Shown here: piece by piece, positions 17,768-27,440 of the stretch | How the letters are laid out: each line of letters begins with the position of its first letter | How positions within the stretch are numbered: the first letter of the stretch is position 1 | Origin: Atopobium sp. oral taxon 199 str. F0494 | Lineage (GTDB): Bacteria; Actinomycetota; Coriobacteriia; Coriobacteriales; Atopobiaceae | NCBI RefSeq assembly: GCF_000411555.1 | Contig: NZ_KE150486.1 | Coordinates: 496,001 to 560,000 of the forward strand | Direction of reading: 5' to 3' | DNA length: 64,000 nucleotides | Program-made: the position numbers and the translations under genes | The notes under the pieces: generated by a model | Told to the model about the DNA's origin: nothing | Seen by the model: only the letters and a program-made list of their open reading frames with translations | Databases searched by the model: none

Positions 17768-17796
17768 AAAAAAGACCGAGAGAAAAATCTCGGTCT
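17768..17796 (-). terminator. Terminator of tRNA-Asn
   Basis: Minus-strand stem AGACCGAGA / TCTCGGTCT, 9 perfect pairs around a 6-base loop, followed by six U. It lies just downstream of the tRNA-Asn CCA end and ends that transcript before the mgl control region. Confidence 0.88.
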
Positions 17797-17804
17797 GAAA
17801 AGCC

Positions 17805-17879
17805 TGGCTCCCCGAGCAGGATTCGAACCTGCGACACGCTGATTAACAGTCAGCTGCGCTACCGCTGCGCCATCGGGGA
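17805..17879 (-). tRNA. tRNA-Asn (GTT)
   Basis: Cloverleaf on the minus strand: acceptor TCCCCGA/TCGGGGA, D arm GCGCAGCGGTAGCGC, anticodon loop centred on GTT, T arm with GGTTCGAATCC. The discriminator is G and CCA is encoded. The gene stands alone between rpoD and the mgl control region. Confidence 0.96.
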
Positions 17880-17994
17880 ATATGTCGGTAAAACAGCACA
17901 TGCCATAAGAATGCTTTGTGCGGTGTTTAAGTATAAAGACACTCTCACAACCATGCAAGCATTAATTTCATTTCCTCATGGCTGCTGTGGTCTT

Positions 17995-19362
17995 CTACTC
18001 TTCCATGTAGTCTTTCAGACGGGCAGAGCGCGACGGATGACGCAGCTTTGCCAGCGTTTTTGACTCAATCTGACGGATACGCTCACGCGTGACGCCAAAC
18101 TCGCGGCCGACTTCCTCAAGCGTGCGCGGACGGCCGTCCTCAAGACCAAAGCGGAACTTGATAACTTTGCGCTCTCTATCAGCCAAACCGTCAAGCACCT
18201 GTTCCAACTGCTCGCGAAGCATAGAATCAGAGGCTGCATCAGGAGGAGCGATTGCGGTGGAGTCTTCAATAAAGTCACCAAGCTGCGAATCCTCTTCTTC
18301 GCCAATCGGCGTTTCAAGAGAAACCGGCTCTTGAGAAATCTTTTGAATCTCACGCACACGATCGGGTGACATATCCATCTCCGCGCCGATTTCCTCCGGC
18401 GTAGGATCACGGCCAAGATCTTGCAAGAGCTGACGCTGCACACGAATCAGCTTATTGATAGTCTCAACCATGTGCACGGGAATACGGATAGTACGCGCCT
18501 GATCGGCAATGGCGCGCGTAATAGCCTGACGAATCCACCATGTGGCGTATGTGGAGAACTTAAAGCCCTTGGTGTAGTCGAACTTCTCGACAGCGCGGAT
18601 AAGACCGAGGTTGCCCTCCTGAATCAAATCGAGAAACAGCATGCCACGTCCCACATAGCGCTTGGCAATAGAAACCACCAAACGAAGGTTTGCGCTGATA
18701 AGCTGCTGCTTCGCATCAAGTCCAACCTGCTCGATACGCATAAGGCGCCGCTGTTCTGCCCGTGACAGTTCGGCTTTGCCGTCCTCAAAATCTTCAAGCT
18801 TCTGCGAAGCCTCCGTGCCGGCCTCAATCTTCATAGCAAGATCGACTTCCTCAGATGCTGTCAGGAGGTCAACCTTACCGATTTCTTTCAGATACATGCG
18901 CACCGGATCTCCGGTAAGCATGACGGTAGACGTATCGACACGGCGGGCACGGGCGCGAGAAGAACGCTTGGGCTTTGCGGTTTTTGCCTTGGGAACGGAA
19001 CGAAGCGCTTCTTTTACCTGGCGCGCTTCATTGAGCGCCTCGGAGTCTTCATCGTCCTCATCCTCATCGAGAGAAGACGAGTCATCAAAATCATCATCTG
19101 AGCCGCTGAAGTCATCATCAGACACGTCATCAGAATAATCGGCGGACACATCAGCCGCTGAGGTAATCTCAATGTTTTTGCTGCGAATAGTTTCGTAAAG
19201 CTGGGAAAGCTCATCATCGGAAACATCAATTTCTTGAAGGGATACCTGAATGTCATCTTCAGAGACAGAACCCGAATCCTTTACGGATACTATAATTTCA
19301 TCTGCCACTTTGCTCAGTTCATCGGAAAGCTTGACACTCTCTTTTGTCTTCTTCGCAGACAC
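17995..19362 (-). CDS. rpoD: Primary sigma factor
   Basis: Directs RNA polymerase to housekeeping promoters. The 455-residue protein has a strongly acidic, low-complexity N-terminal region (Asp/Ser/Glu-rich, about residues 55-105) in place of a classical region 1.1. Region 1.2 follows ([20 protein letters not shown] then [13 protein letters not shown]), then regions 2.1-2.4 ([30 protein letters not shown]), region 3, and region 4.2 ([17 protein letters not shown]). The end KDYMEE is typical of group 1 factors. A minus-strand TATACT at 19393-19398 may be its -10. It lies downstream of dnaG, a common macromolecular-synthesis pairing. Confidence 0.95.
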   Translation of the reverse strand: MSAKKTKESVKLSDELSKVADEIIVSVKDSGSVSEDDIQVSLQEIDVSDDELSQLYETIRSKNIEITSAADVSADYSDDVSDDDFSGSDDDFDDSSSLDEDEDDEDSEALNEARQVKEALRSVPKAKTAKPKRSSRARARRVDTSTVMLTGDPVRMYLKEIGKVDLLTASEEVDLAMKIEAGTEASQKLEDFEDGKAELSRAEQRRLMRIEQVGLDAKQQLISANLRLVVSIAKRYVGRGMLFLDLIQEGNLGLIRAVEKFDYTKGFKFSTYATWWIRQAITRAIADQARTIRIPVHMVETINKLIRVQRQLLQDLGRDPTPEEIGAEMDMSPDRVREIQKISQEPVSLETPIGEEEDSQLGDFIEDSTAIAPPDAASDSMLREQLEQVLDGLADRERKVIKFRFGLEDGRPRTLEEVGREFGVTRERIRQIESKTLAKLRHPSRSARLKDYMEE

Positions 19363-19439
19363 ATAAGTCCTTTCAACGCAACAACTGGAAGCAGTATACC
19401 CATTTACTAACTATTAATTGCAGGCTTTCAAAACAGATA

Positions 19440-21305
19440 TCAATTTGCCGACAATCGCTCGCCCGCTTCATTAATCTGCTTCTGTAACTCTGAGATTTGT
19501 CGCAGCAGCGGAGCGGTTTCTTCGGAAGCGCTCCGCTGCAACAAACGACGAAGTTCTCGCATTTTTCGTTTAAGTGAGAAAAACTCCAGCGTATTGACGA
19601 TAAGGTTCAGTTTCTCTTGTTCGCTCATTCCCTCAGCAGAAAACACCTTCCCGCCCGAAAGTACCTGCGGAGCCGTTGGCTCAACTACTTGGGCAGCGGC
19701 GATAACAGCAGGCGCCGGGGTTCCTTTGGGCGTGGCAAGCATTGCCCACGCCATAGCTTCATGGCGGCTGTCGACCCATGAAAGCTCCGCGATACGCTTT
19801 CCATAGGTACGAACCGTGTCAATACGAGCCGCCATTGCAGACAAAAGCTCCCGCTCGGACTGTAACTGCATACGGTCATCATGGGAGAGCGATTGTAGCG
19901 CGGTGTCCGGAGGCGCCGGCGGCGCGCTTACCTCTTGGCGAGAAGCGCCGTCTTGCCGCGTACGACTCTCTGCCGGTGTTGGTTGAAAATTTGAACGGTT
20001 CGGCTCGGGAATCTCTTGTATCGGTGTTTCTCGGATGATGCGTTTCGCATCGTTGACATTGACTCCGAGGGCATCCGCAAGACGCAAGGCATATTCATCA
20101 AGCAATACTGACTTCTTGAGCGGAGCGAGGATTTCGGCCATGGCATGAAGCGCCGCGACGCGACTGCCCGGCGTAGAAAGATCAAACTCACCAAGTTTGC
20201 TTTCAAAGACAAAATCCATCAACGGACGCGCTTGGTCAAGATGAGCCTGCAGAGCTTCGGCCCCATGCGCCGCCAAAAACTCCATGGGATCTTGGTTATC
20301 CGGCAACACAACGCACAAAAACGCCGCCGATGTTTTGTCGATGAACTGAACTGAACGAGAAGCAGCTCTCTGCCCCGCGCTGTCTCCATCAAACATGCAG
20401 ATAATCTTTTTAACTCGCTGCCGTTCAAGGAGCTTGACGTGATCAAGCCTGAACGCCGTTCCCAGCGCCGCAACGGCATTAGTAAACCCCGCTTCGTGCA
20501 TGGCTATAACATCGGTATACCCTTCACACACAATAGCAGTGCCTGTTGCTGCCATGGTCTCTTTGGCTCTGTCATATGCAAATAGGTGTTTACCCTTATT
20601 AAAAACGGCAGTGTCACGCGTATTGAGATACTTTGGCGCGTTTTTCGCTGTCACCAAAACGCGCCCGCCAAAGGCGATGGTGCGGCCTCTTTCATCGTGT
20701 ATCGGAAACATTACGCGATCATAGAACCAATCGGTCGTACGGCCATTTCTATCGATAGCTAAGTTAGCGGCAATCATTTCCCGCTCGGTAAAGCCCTTCT
20801 CGCGCAGGTGCGCTACGAGCGACCCTCTTCCTGGCGCATAGCCAAGTTTCCAACGCTTGCAGACGTCTCCGCCAAACCCGCGTCCCGAAAGATAGGCTCT
20901 AGCAGCGGCGGAGCCTTCTCCGCGGCCGCGCATAAGCATGAGGTGGAAGAAATTCTCGGCTTCGGTAAGGCACTCAATCAGGCGGTTTTTCCGAGGACCG
21001 CGAGAATACTTCTTTTCTTCAGAAAGCGTTATGCCTGCCCGATCGGCAAGGTAGCGGACAGCATCAGAAAACTCGAGATTCTCTCTTTTTTGTACGTAAT
21101 TAAAGACATCTCCCCCGCTTGAACAGCCGAAGCAGTGCCACAGTCCTGTTTGGGGATTAACCTTAAACGATGGGGTCTTCTCGCCATGAAACGGACAGCA
21201 GCCCCAAAACTCATTACCGCGCTGGCGAAGATTGACGGTTTCACCAACGAGCTGCACAAAGTCAGTGGCTTGTCGCACTTTTTCTTTGTCCTCGTCAGAT
21301 ATCAC
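19440..21305 (-). CDS. dnaG: DNA primase
   Basis: Synthesises RNA primers at the replication fork. The CHC2 zinc finger is at about residues 35-60 (CCPFHGEKTPSF ... WHCFGCSSGGD). Toprim motifs follow: CEGYTDVIA near 260 and FDGDSAGQRAA near 305. The C-terminal helicase-interaction part (about 430-621) is divergent and contains a Pro/Thr-rich linker. I start at GTG 21305, which has GGAGG six bases upstream; the frame is open to 21329 but that would bypass the ribosome site. It overlaps the end of ribF by 11 bp. Confidence 0.93.
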   Translation of the reverse strand: MISDEDKEKVRQATDFVQLVGETVNLRQRGNEFWGCCPFHGEKTPSFKVNPQTGLWHCFGCSSGGDVFNYVQKRENLEFSDAVRYLADRAGITLSEEKKYSRGPRKNRLIECLTEAENFFHLMLMRGRGEGSAAARAYLSGRGFGGDVCKRWKLGYAPGRGSLVAHLREKGFTEREMIAANLAIDRNGRTTDWFYDRVMFPIHDERGRTIAFGGRVLVTAKNAPKYLNTRDTAVFNKGKHLFAYDRAKETMAATGTAIVCEGYTDVIAMHEAGFTNAVAALGTAFRLDHVKLLERQRVKKIICMFDGDSAGQRAASRSVQFIDKTSAAFLCVVLPDNQDPMEFLAAHGAEALQAHLDQARPLMDFVFESKLGEFDLSTPGSRVAALHAMAEILAPLKKSVLLDEYALRLADALGVNVNDAKRIIRETPIQEIPEPNRSNFQPTPAESRTRQDGASRQEVSAPPAPPDTALQSLSHDDRMQLQSERELLSAMAARIDTVRTYGKRIAELSWVDSRHEAMAWAMLATPKGTPAPAVIAAAQVVEPTAPQVLSGGKVFSAEGMSEQEKLNLIVNTLEFFSLKRKMRELRRLLQRSASEETAPLLRQISELQKQINEAGERLSAN

Positions 21306-22323
21306 AGTCAACCTCCAGCATCGTTTCACCTAGATGAATTCGTACCCACTCGATGTCGTGAAATACCGTCCTTTTAAGCTCTTCAAGATCACCAAATTGC
21401 ATCGAAGGGCGAAGATGTTTTATGAACACGCAGCTCAGCGTATGTCCATAAAGATTGTCGTTAAAGCCCAAAAGGTTCGCCTCAAGCAGAGGAGCGCTTT
21501 TCGTTGCAAAACTTGGAGGAGCACCAACGTTTACTGCAGCGGGCCAAGCCCTTGCGCCATCAATGATATAGCATCCGTAGACGCCATCAGCAGGAAGACA
21601 GTCTTTTGCAGACAGTCTCAGATTGGCCGTTGGAAAGCCAAATCCCGCGCCCTCCCCGCGGCCATGAATGACCTCACCTCTAAGAAAATGATTTCTGCCC
21701 AGAAGCGTCTGGGCTTCATCTAATCGTGCGGCCTCGATAAGACTTCGGATACGCGTCGCGGTAATAGGAGCGCCTCCGTGCGTGACGAGTTGGTGCGCCA
21801 CAACTTCAAAACCGTGTTGTTGCCCAAGAGCCGCCAGATCGTTTACATGACTTTCTCCACGCGCGCCCAGGCCAAAGTCGGAACCAACGTGAATAGCTAC
21901 CGGATATACGGACGGTAAAAGCGCTTCTTCGATGTAGTCTTGAGCCGTCAGCGCCGCAAATTGAGGCGTAAACGCGTGCACCAGAAGCGCATCTGGTTCA
22001 AGAGAGGCAAGCGCGCAAAGTCTGTCGGCGTCTTGCAACAACAGCCTTGGCGCGCGGTCGAACAAAACCTCAGCGGGATCTGGATCAAACGTTACCACCA
22101 CGAGCGGTACGCGGCGGCGCAAGGCATCTTCTCTTGCAGCTTCAATAAGCGTGCGATGGCCCTTATGCAGACCGTCAAACACGCCAATCGCGCATACACA
22201 TTCATGGCCAAGCACGTTGTCGGCAAGGGTATAGAGCTGCGATTTTGAGACTCTCAGAGGCTCAGGCAGCTCCACTCCGTAAAAAACAGACTTCGCAAGG
22301 CAGTTTTCTATCGCGCCGCTCAT
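21295..22323 (-). CDS. ribF: Bifunctional riboflavin kinase / FAD synthetase
   Basis: Makes FMN and then FAD. The N-terminal adenylyltransferase half contains GVFDGLHKGHRTLI (about residues 46-59) and VVTFDPDP. The C-terminal riboflavin kinase half contains GRGEGAGFGFPTANLRL. The start is ATG 22323, which overlaps the truB stop as ATGA and follows GGCGGGG. Length 342 residues is slightly above the usual 310-320. ribF after truB is a conserved arrangement in Gram-positive bacteria. Confidence 0.92.
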   Translation of the reverse strand: MSGAIENCLAKSVFYGVELPEPLRVSKSQLYTLADNVLGHECVCAIGVFDGLHKGHRTLIEAAREDALRRRVPLVVVTFDPDPAEVLFDRAPRLLLQDADRLCALASLEPDALLVHAFTPQFAALTAQDYIEEALLPSVYPVAIHVGSDFGLGARGESHVNDLAALGQQHGFEVVAHQLVTHGGAPITATRIRSLIEAARLDEAQTLLGRNHFLRGEVIHGRGEGAGFGFPTANLRLSAKDCLPADGVYGCYIIDGARAWPAAVNVGAPPSFATKSAPLLEANLLGFNDNLYGHTLSCVFIKHLRPSMQFGDLEELKRTVFHDIEWVRIHLGETMLEVDCDI

Positions 22324-23300
22324 GCTGAAACCCCGCCTATTCCCTGCGAAAAATTCGCGCAGCATACCAGCTTGTTTTCTTGGCATTGCCAGACGCCACA
22401 GAGCGCCCCCTCATACACGAGAGCTATGCGTTCGTTTTGCTGAGGCGGACGGCGAGAAGGACAGCGAGAAAAACCTGTTTTGTCTTCCACTTCACCTGCC
22501 GCAATACGCCGACCGACTACCACATCAGCAAACTCCCGCTCATTCAGACGATATAGTGGCAGTTGCAGGGCGTGCGCAGGGTCCAGACGGTATTCATCGA
22601 TACAAGACGCGCCGCGTGTCTCGAGCAAAGAAAGTTCAATACAGTCATCAAGGCTAATTGACCCTGAAACCACTCGGCGCAAGGCGCTTATATGCGCCGC
22701 GGTCCCGAGCTTGCGACCCATATCCCGCGCAATGCTTCTGATATAGGTTCCTTTAGAAACACGCAGATCAACGGTCCACAAGCAGTCGTTTGAATCCTCG
22801 GACGATTTGGAGAGAGAGACAAGGCGCGCCTGGTAGACGGTGATATGGCGAGCAGGAATCTCAAGGTCCTTACCCTCTCGGGCGAGAGCGTACGCCCGTT
22901 TTCCTCCAACCGAGATAGCTGAGTAGCTGGGCGGTATTTGATCCTGTTCGCCTTCAAGCTGTGCGAGCGTCTCACGCGCGAAAGACGGGTCAAAACATTC
23001 GGCAGGTACGGATTTTGTAACCACAACCTCGCCTTCTGAGTCATCGGTCGTGGTCTCCGTGCCAAAGGAGATGGTGGCCTGATAGCGCTTCTCCGCCAAG
23101 GTCAGCATCCCTAAAAGACGGGTAGCGGAGCCGATTCCCACGACCAACACGCCGCTTGCCAGCGGATCGAGTGTACCCGCATGCCCTACGCGCTTCTCGC
23201 CAAGCGCCCGTCTGACGCGGGAAACAACGTCATGGCTTGTCATGCCCACAGGCTTGTCAACAGCGAGAAGTGCGTTGATGCCGCTGCTTCCCCTCTTCAT
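22320..23300 (-). CDS. truB: tRNA pseudouridine-55 synthase
   Basis: Isomerises U55 in the T arm of tRNAs. Motifs: AVDKPVGMTSHDVV near the N-terminus, the catalytic GHAGTLDPLASGVL (aspartate at about residue 42), YQATISFGTETTTDD, and KGTYIRSIARDMG. Length 326 residues. The ATG abuts the stop codon of the DHH phosphoesterase. It belongs to the rimP-nusA-infB-rbfA-nrnA-truB-ribF translation cluster. Confidence 0.94.
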   Translation of the reverse strand: MKRGSSGINALLAVDKPVGMTSHDVVSRVRRALGEKRVGHAGTLDPLASGVLVVGIGSATRLLGMLTLAEKRYQATISFGTETTTDDSEGEVVVTKSVPAECFDPSFARETLAQLEGEQDQIPPSYSAISVGGKRAYALAREGKDLEIPARHITVYQARLVSLSKSSEDSNDCLWTVDLRVSKGTYIRSIARDMGRKLGTAAHISALRRVVSGSISLDDCIELSLLETRGASCIDEYRLDPAHALQLPLYRLNEREFADVVVGRRIAAGEVEDKTGFSRCPSRRPPQQNERIALVYEGALCGVWQCQENKLVCCANFSQGIGGVSA

Positions 23301-24338
23301 TTATTGCGCCTTTGGACAGGACGCGTTGTCGGAGGATTCCAGCAGAGCTACGATTTTTGGCTCAATGGCAGAAAAAGCTTCGTCTACGGTACCTTCAACG
23401 GTAAAGCCCGCGGCGGCCTTATGACCGCCTCCTCCCATCGCACGAGCAATGCCGGAGATGTCAAGATCCGACTTTGAGCGCAGGTTACCGCGGACGACTC
23501 CGCTTTTGACTTCTTTCAGAAAAAGAGCCACTTCAGCGCCGTCTACGCAGCGGACAATATCAACCAAGCCGTCCATCTCTGAAACAGGTACTCCAGAAGA
23601 CGCGAAATCGGCGGTTGTAACATAGCTGTACGCGACACGCCCTCCTCCAAAGGTGCGGATGCGTCCCATAACCTTTGCGGCAAGGTGCATATACGCCAGA
23701 CGATCGCTTTGATAGACATGAAGTGCTACCTCGGCAGGACTCGCTCCAGCCTCCACAAGCAGACCGGCGATTTCAAAAGCTTCATTATCGGCATTTTGAT
23801 ACTGAAAGCGACCAGTATCGGTCACTAAGGCGCAGAACAAACACTGCGCTTCATCCTTTGTGAGGCGGACTCCCAGATGCAAAGCGAACTCCGTAATGAT
23901 AACGCCTGCCGCCGCTGCGCTCGTCCGCACCAGGCCGGCATCCCAAAACGAATCGGACGCCGGGTGATGGTCGAAGACCGCTTTGGTTGAAGAGCGCACT
24001 AAGATAGCTTCAGCCTCAGCCAGCCGACAGGGTGACGAAAGATCGACGCAGATAAAGAGATCCGGCGTGTCCTTGTAGGCGTCAGCCGTAACATAGTGTT
24101 TGACACCCGGCAAAAACTGATAGATGCGCGGAACTTCCCCGTGGGCGTCAGCCAAGAGATTGGTAACGCGCTTCAGTGGCCACTGGCGACGGATGATGCT
24201 TGCAAGCGCCAGCCCCGATCCGATAGCGTCCCCGTCAGGTGAGGTATGGGCGCATACAACGATTGACGAAGCCCGCTCAATCAAGGCTATAACCTCGTCA
24301 AACTCAACGTTGTTGATTTTTGCTGAAAGATCCAGCAC
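23301..24338 (-). CDS. nrnA: DHH-family phosphoesterase, NrnA-like oligoribonuclease / pAp phosphatase
   Basis: Degrades short oligoribonucleotides and dephosphorylates 3'-phosphoadenosine 5'-phosphate. Metal-binding motifs are SPDGDAIGSGLAL near residue 35, the ICVDLS aspartate near 95, and the name-giving DHHPAS near 120. The DHHA1 domain ends in ARAMGGGGHKAAAGF. The 345-residue length and the position between rbfA and truB are characteristic of the Gram-positive NrnA family. Substrate preference is inferred from family membership. Confidence 0.88.
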   Translation of the reverse strand: MLDLSAKINNVEFDEVIALIERASSIVVCAHTSPDGDAIGSGLALASIIRRQWPLKRVTNLLADAHGEVPRIYQFLPGVKHYVTADAYKDTPDLFICVDLSSPCRLAEAEAILVRSSTKAVFDHHPASDSFWDAGLVRTSAAAAGVIITEFALHLGVRLTKDEAQCLFCALVTDTGRFQYQNADNEAFEIAGLLVEAGASPAEVALHVYQSDRLAYMHLAAKVMGRIRTFGGGRVAYSYVTTADFASSGVPVSEMDGLVDIVRCVDGAEVALFLKEVKSGVVRGNLRSKSDLDISGIARAMGGGGHKAAAGFTVEGTVDEAFSAIEPKIVALLESSDNASCPKAQ

Positions 24339-24340
24339 CC

Positions 24341-24742
24341 TTACTCCTCTGTCGCGTCTTCCGAAGAAATCGGATACCCGAATTCGTCCTTTTCCACACT
24401 GAGCGTTGGTGGAACGTCTGCTAAAGCGCGGGCGATACGCTCCGCCTCATCGGTGGTCGTATCAATCCTGAAATCAAGATCAGGCGTAACGCGCCAGTTG
24501 AGCGCACGTCCCAGAAGAGAGCGTATGCGACCTTTCGCCCGCCGCAGCGCCACGGTTACCGCCTCATAGCGCTCGACTTCACAAGACACATACACTCTCA
24601 TAAAAGACTTATCAACCGAGACCTCGCAGCCGGTAACTGTGACAAACTGAAGATCAGGATCGGCGATTTCAAACAAGAGAATGCTTGAGAGCTTTTCGCG
24701 GGCAATCTCATTATTGCGGCGAGAATACTGATTTTGCTTCAT
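24341..24742 (-). CDS. rbfA: Ribosome-binding factor A
   Basis: Small KH-fold factor needed for 30S maturation and 16S rRNA 5'-end processing. The 133-residue protein opens RRNNEIAREKLSSILLFEIADPDLQFVTVTG, matching RbfA, and contains the LRRAKGRIRSLLGRALNWRVTPDL core. It sits between infB (12 bp away) and nrnA (2 bp away), its usual place. Confidence 0.92.
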   Translation of the reverse strand: MKQNQYSRRNNEIAREKLSSILLFEIADPDLQFVTVTGCEVSVDKSFMRVYVSCEVERYEAVTVALRRAKGRIRSLLGRALNWRVTPDLDFRIDTTTDEAERIARALADVPPTLSVEKDEFGYPISSEDATEE

Positions 24743-24753
24743 AGTCTCCCCTT

Positions 24754-27399
24754 TTATTCGGTTCGAGCCACCTGCTCGATACGGTACGCTTCAAGCTGAT
24801 CTCCCGGCTTGATATCCTGGAAGTTCTCAAGGCCAATGCCACATTCAAAGCCGGACTTAACGCTTTTGACATCTTCCTTGAAGCGACGCAGCGACGCGAT
24901 ATGACCGTCGTAGACGACAATGCCGTCGCGCACCAAGCGAATCTGGTTGTCGCGGGAAATCTCGCCTTCCGTAATCATGCAGCCTGCAGCAATACCGACC
25001 TTCGGCACCTTAAAGGTGTCACGGACATCAGCAACGCCTGTCTGAATCTCCTGCTCCGTAGGCTTGAGCATACCAATACGCGCCGCGTCGATATCCTCAA
25101 TCGCCTTATAGATAACGCTGTAGGTGCGAATCTCAACACCATCGCGTTCCGCGGCCGAGCGAGCCTTCGCGTCGGGTCTGACACCGAAGCCAATAATGAT
25201 TGCATTGGACGCATCAGCCAAAACGACATCCGTCTCGGTAATAGCGCCCACCGCGGAGTGGATAGTCATGATACGGACTTCAGACTGATCCATCTTATCG
25301 AGCGAATCCTGCAGCGCCTCAATGGAGCCCTGAACATCCGCCTTGATGATGAGATTAAGTTCCTTGACTTCAGCGTCGGCCATAGTGTCAAAGAGGTTCT
25401 CAAGGGTCACATGCTTGACGCGGTTTTGCTCCTCGATACGGGCTTTCAAAGCACGCTGATCAGCAAGTTCTCGAGCATCGCGCTCCTCCTGGAAGACGCG
25501 GAATTCATCGCCTGCCATAGGAACGGTCTGAAGGCCGAGAATCTCGACGGCGTCCGAAGGACCTGCCTCTGTTACCGCGTTGCCCTTCGGATCAAGCATG
25601 GCACGAACGCGTCCGAACGCCATACCAGCGACAAGGGCGTCGCCGATATGAAGCGTACCGCGTGTTACCAGCACTGTTGCAACGGAACCGCGGCCGCGGT
25701 CAAGCTTCGCCTCCAAGACGTTACCGGACGCGAACGTATCGGGATTAGCCTTGAGTTCAAGAACGTCCGCCTGAAGCAGGACGGTTTCAAGCAGCTCATC
25801 AATACCTTGGTTTTGTTTGGCGGAAATATCCACAAACATATTTTGGCCACCCCACTCCTCAGGAATAACACCGTACTCGGTGAGTTCCTGACGAACACGT
25901 GTGGGATCGGCGCCGGGTTTATCGATCTTATTGACAGCAACTACAACGGGAACGTTTGCGGCCTTGGCATGGTTAATCGACTCGATAGTCTGGGGCATGA
26001 CGCCGTCATCGGCGGCGACAATCAAAATGACGATATCGGTCACTTTGGCGCCGCGGGCGCGCATGGCCGTAAAAGTCTCGTGACCGGGCGTGTCGATAAA
26101 GGTAATCTGCCGCCCGTTGATAGTAACCTGAGACGCGCCGATAGCCTGGGTAATGCCGCCCGCTTCTCCAGCGGCAACGCCCGTATGACGAATGGCATCC
26201 AAAAGCGAAGTCTTGCCGTGGTCAACGTGGCCCATAACGGTAACCACGGGCGGGCGCGGCTTCAAATCTTTCGGATCATCGTAGAACGTAAATGAATTTT
26301 CCTCTTCCTTCGTCATAATCTTAATCTCACGACCGAGGTCGTCAGCAACGAGATCGATAAGGTCGTCAGACATAGTTTCGGTAAGTGTTAAGGGATTGCC
26401 CAGCAAAAAGAGACGTTTGATGATGTCATTTGCCGGCACGCCGAGCAAATCGGCGAGTTCCGAAACGGTTGATCCCTGCGGAACCTTGACCGTGTCAAGC
26501 TGAGAAATATCTTGATCGTTCGCAAGCGCCTCTTCGATACGCTGCTCCATAGCAGCTTCAGCAGCCTGCTTTTGGCGACGCTCTTTACGCTTTTTACGGC
26601 GACCCGCCGACTCTCTTGACGCCTCTTCAATGTCGCGGCGCGCTTCGTCAAGCACTTTACTGCGGTTGTACGCTTCCGCCTCACGCGCCATACGGCTGTA
26701 GCGATCTTCGCCTTCTTCCCCGCCACGACGGTTTTTCTTGCGGCGAGAAGGACCTGAAGAACGATCATCTTGAGGAGCGATATCACCATGAGCATTGGAG
26801 CGGCCACCGCGGCGCTCGTTACCGATGCTCTCTTCCACCTTAGCTCGAGCGTGGTTGCGCCCGCCCTTCTCGGATTTCTTGTGCGCGGCGGACTCTGCCG
26901 CCTGTTGCTTCAAAACCTCTTCTTGTTGAGCGATTTGATCAAGCAGGCTGTGGAATGAAGGTGCGGCCTTCGGAGCGGTGTCTTTTACGCGCCTGCGTTC
27001 CTCTTCCTCCGCTGCTTTTCGCTGAGCCTCGGCTTCAGCGGCCGCTTTAGCCTCAGCCTTCTTACGCGCCGCCTCTTCTGCCGCGCGCTTTTTCTCCTCT
27101 TCAGCGCGCTCGGCCTCACGACGCTTCTCGGCAGCAAGACGCTCTGCCTCAGCCTCTGCGGCAGCACGCTTCTTTTCTTCCTCTTCCCTCTTTTTAGCCT
27201 CAGCCTGTTTCTTTCTAATCTCCGCAGCACGAGCCTCAAGGATAGGCTTGAGCTTTTTGCGGGCCATTGCCACATAGGCATCTTCAAGCGTTGATGAAGG
27301 GGACTTAGCCGGAATCTTCATCGCGGCAAGATGTTCAAGCATCTCTTTGCTTTGCATGCCATATTCTTTAGCAAGGTCATGTACGCGCATTTTTGCCAT
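24754..27399 (-). CDS. infB: Translation initiation factor IF-2
   Basis: GTPase that places initiator tRNA on the 30S subunit. The 881-residue protein starts with an IF2N domain ([21 protein letters not shown]). A long Lys/Glu/Ala coiled-coil region (about 60-230) and a basic Arg-rich stretch follow. A second IF2N copy ends near residue 350. The G domain has [14 protein letters not shown] (G1), DTPGHETF (G3) and NKIDKPGA (G4). Domains II, III and IV complete the protein. The N-terminal coiled coil is the variable part of the family. Confidence 0.95.
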   Translation of the reverse strand: MAKMRVHDLAKEYGMQSKEMLEHLAAMKIPAKSPSSTLEDAYVAMARKKLKPILEARAAEIRKKQAEAKKREEEEKKRAAAEAEAERLAAEKRREAERAEEEKKRAAEEAARKKAEAKAAAEAEAQRKAAEEEERRRVKDTAPKAAPSFHSLLDQIAQQEEVLKQQAAESAAHKKSEKGGRNHARAKVEESIGNERRGGRSNAHGDIAPQDDRSSGPSRRKKNRRGGEEGEDRYSRMAREAEAYNRSKVLDEARRDIEEASRESAGRRKKRKERRQKQAAEAAMEQRIEEALANDQDISQLDTVKVPQGSTVSELADLLGVPANDIIKRLFLLGNPLTLTETMSDDLIDLVADDLGREIKIMTKEEENSFTFYDDPKDLKPRPPVVTVMGHVDHGKTSLLDAIRHTGVAAGEAGGITQAIGASQVTINGRQITFIDTPGHETFTAMRARGAKVTDIVILIVAADDGVMPQTIESINHAKAANVPVVVAVNKIDKPGADPTRVRQELTEYGVIPEEWGGQNMFVDISAKQNQGIDELLETVLLQADVLELKANPDTFASGNVLEAKLDRGRGSVATVLVTRGTLHIGDALVAGMAFGRVRAMLDPKGNAVTEAGPSDAVEILGLQTVPMAGDEFRVFQEERDARELADQRALKARIEEQNRVKHVTLENLFDTMADAEVKELNLIIKADVQGSIEALQDSLDKMDQSEVRIMTIHSAVGAITETDVVLADASNAIIIGFGVRPDAKARSAAERDGVEIRTYSVIYKAIEDIDAARIGMLKPTEQEIQTGVADVRDTFKVPKVGIAAGCMITEGEISRDNQIRLVRDGIVVYDGHIASLRRFKEDVKSVKSGFECGIGLENFQDIKPGDQLEAYRIEQVARTE

Positions 27400-27440
27400 A
27401 TATGAAACCCTCCGATAGTAGTGTTGCGAGGTGATGTTCC

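Noticed and set aside
16797-17798. 333-codon plus-strand frame opposite mglB
   Set aside because: Antisense shadow running through the operator region; composition is that of the complementary gene.
24901-26295. 464-codon plus-strand frame opposite infB
   Set aside because: Shadow of the conserved IF-2 G domain.
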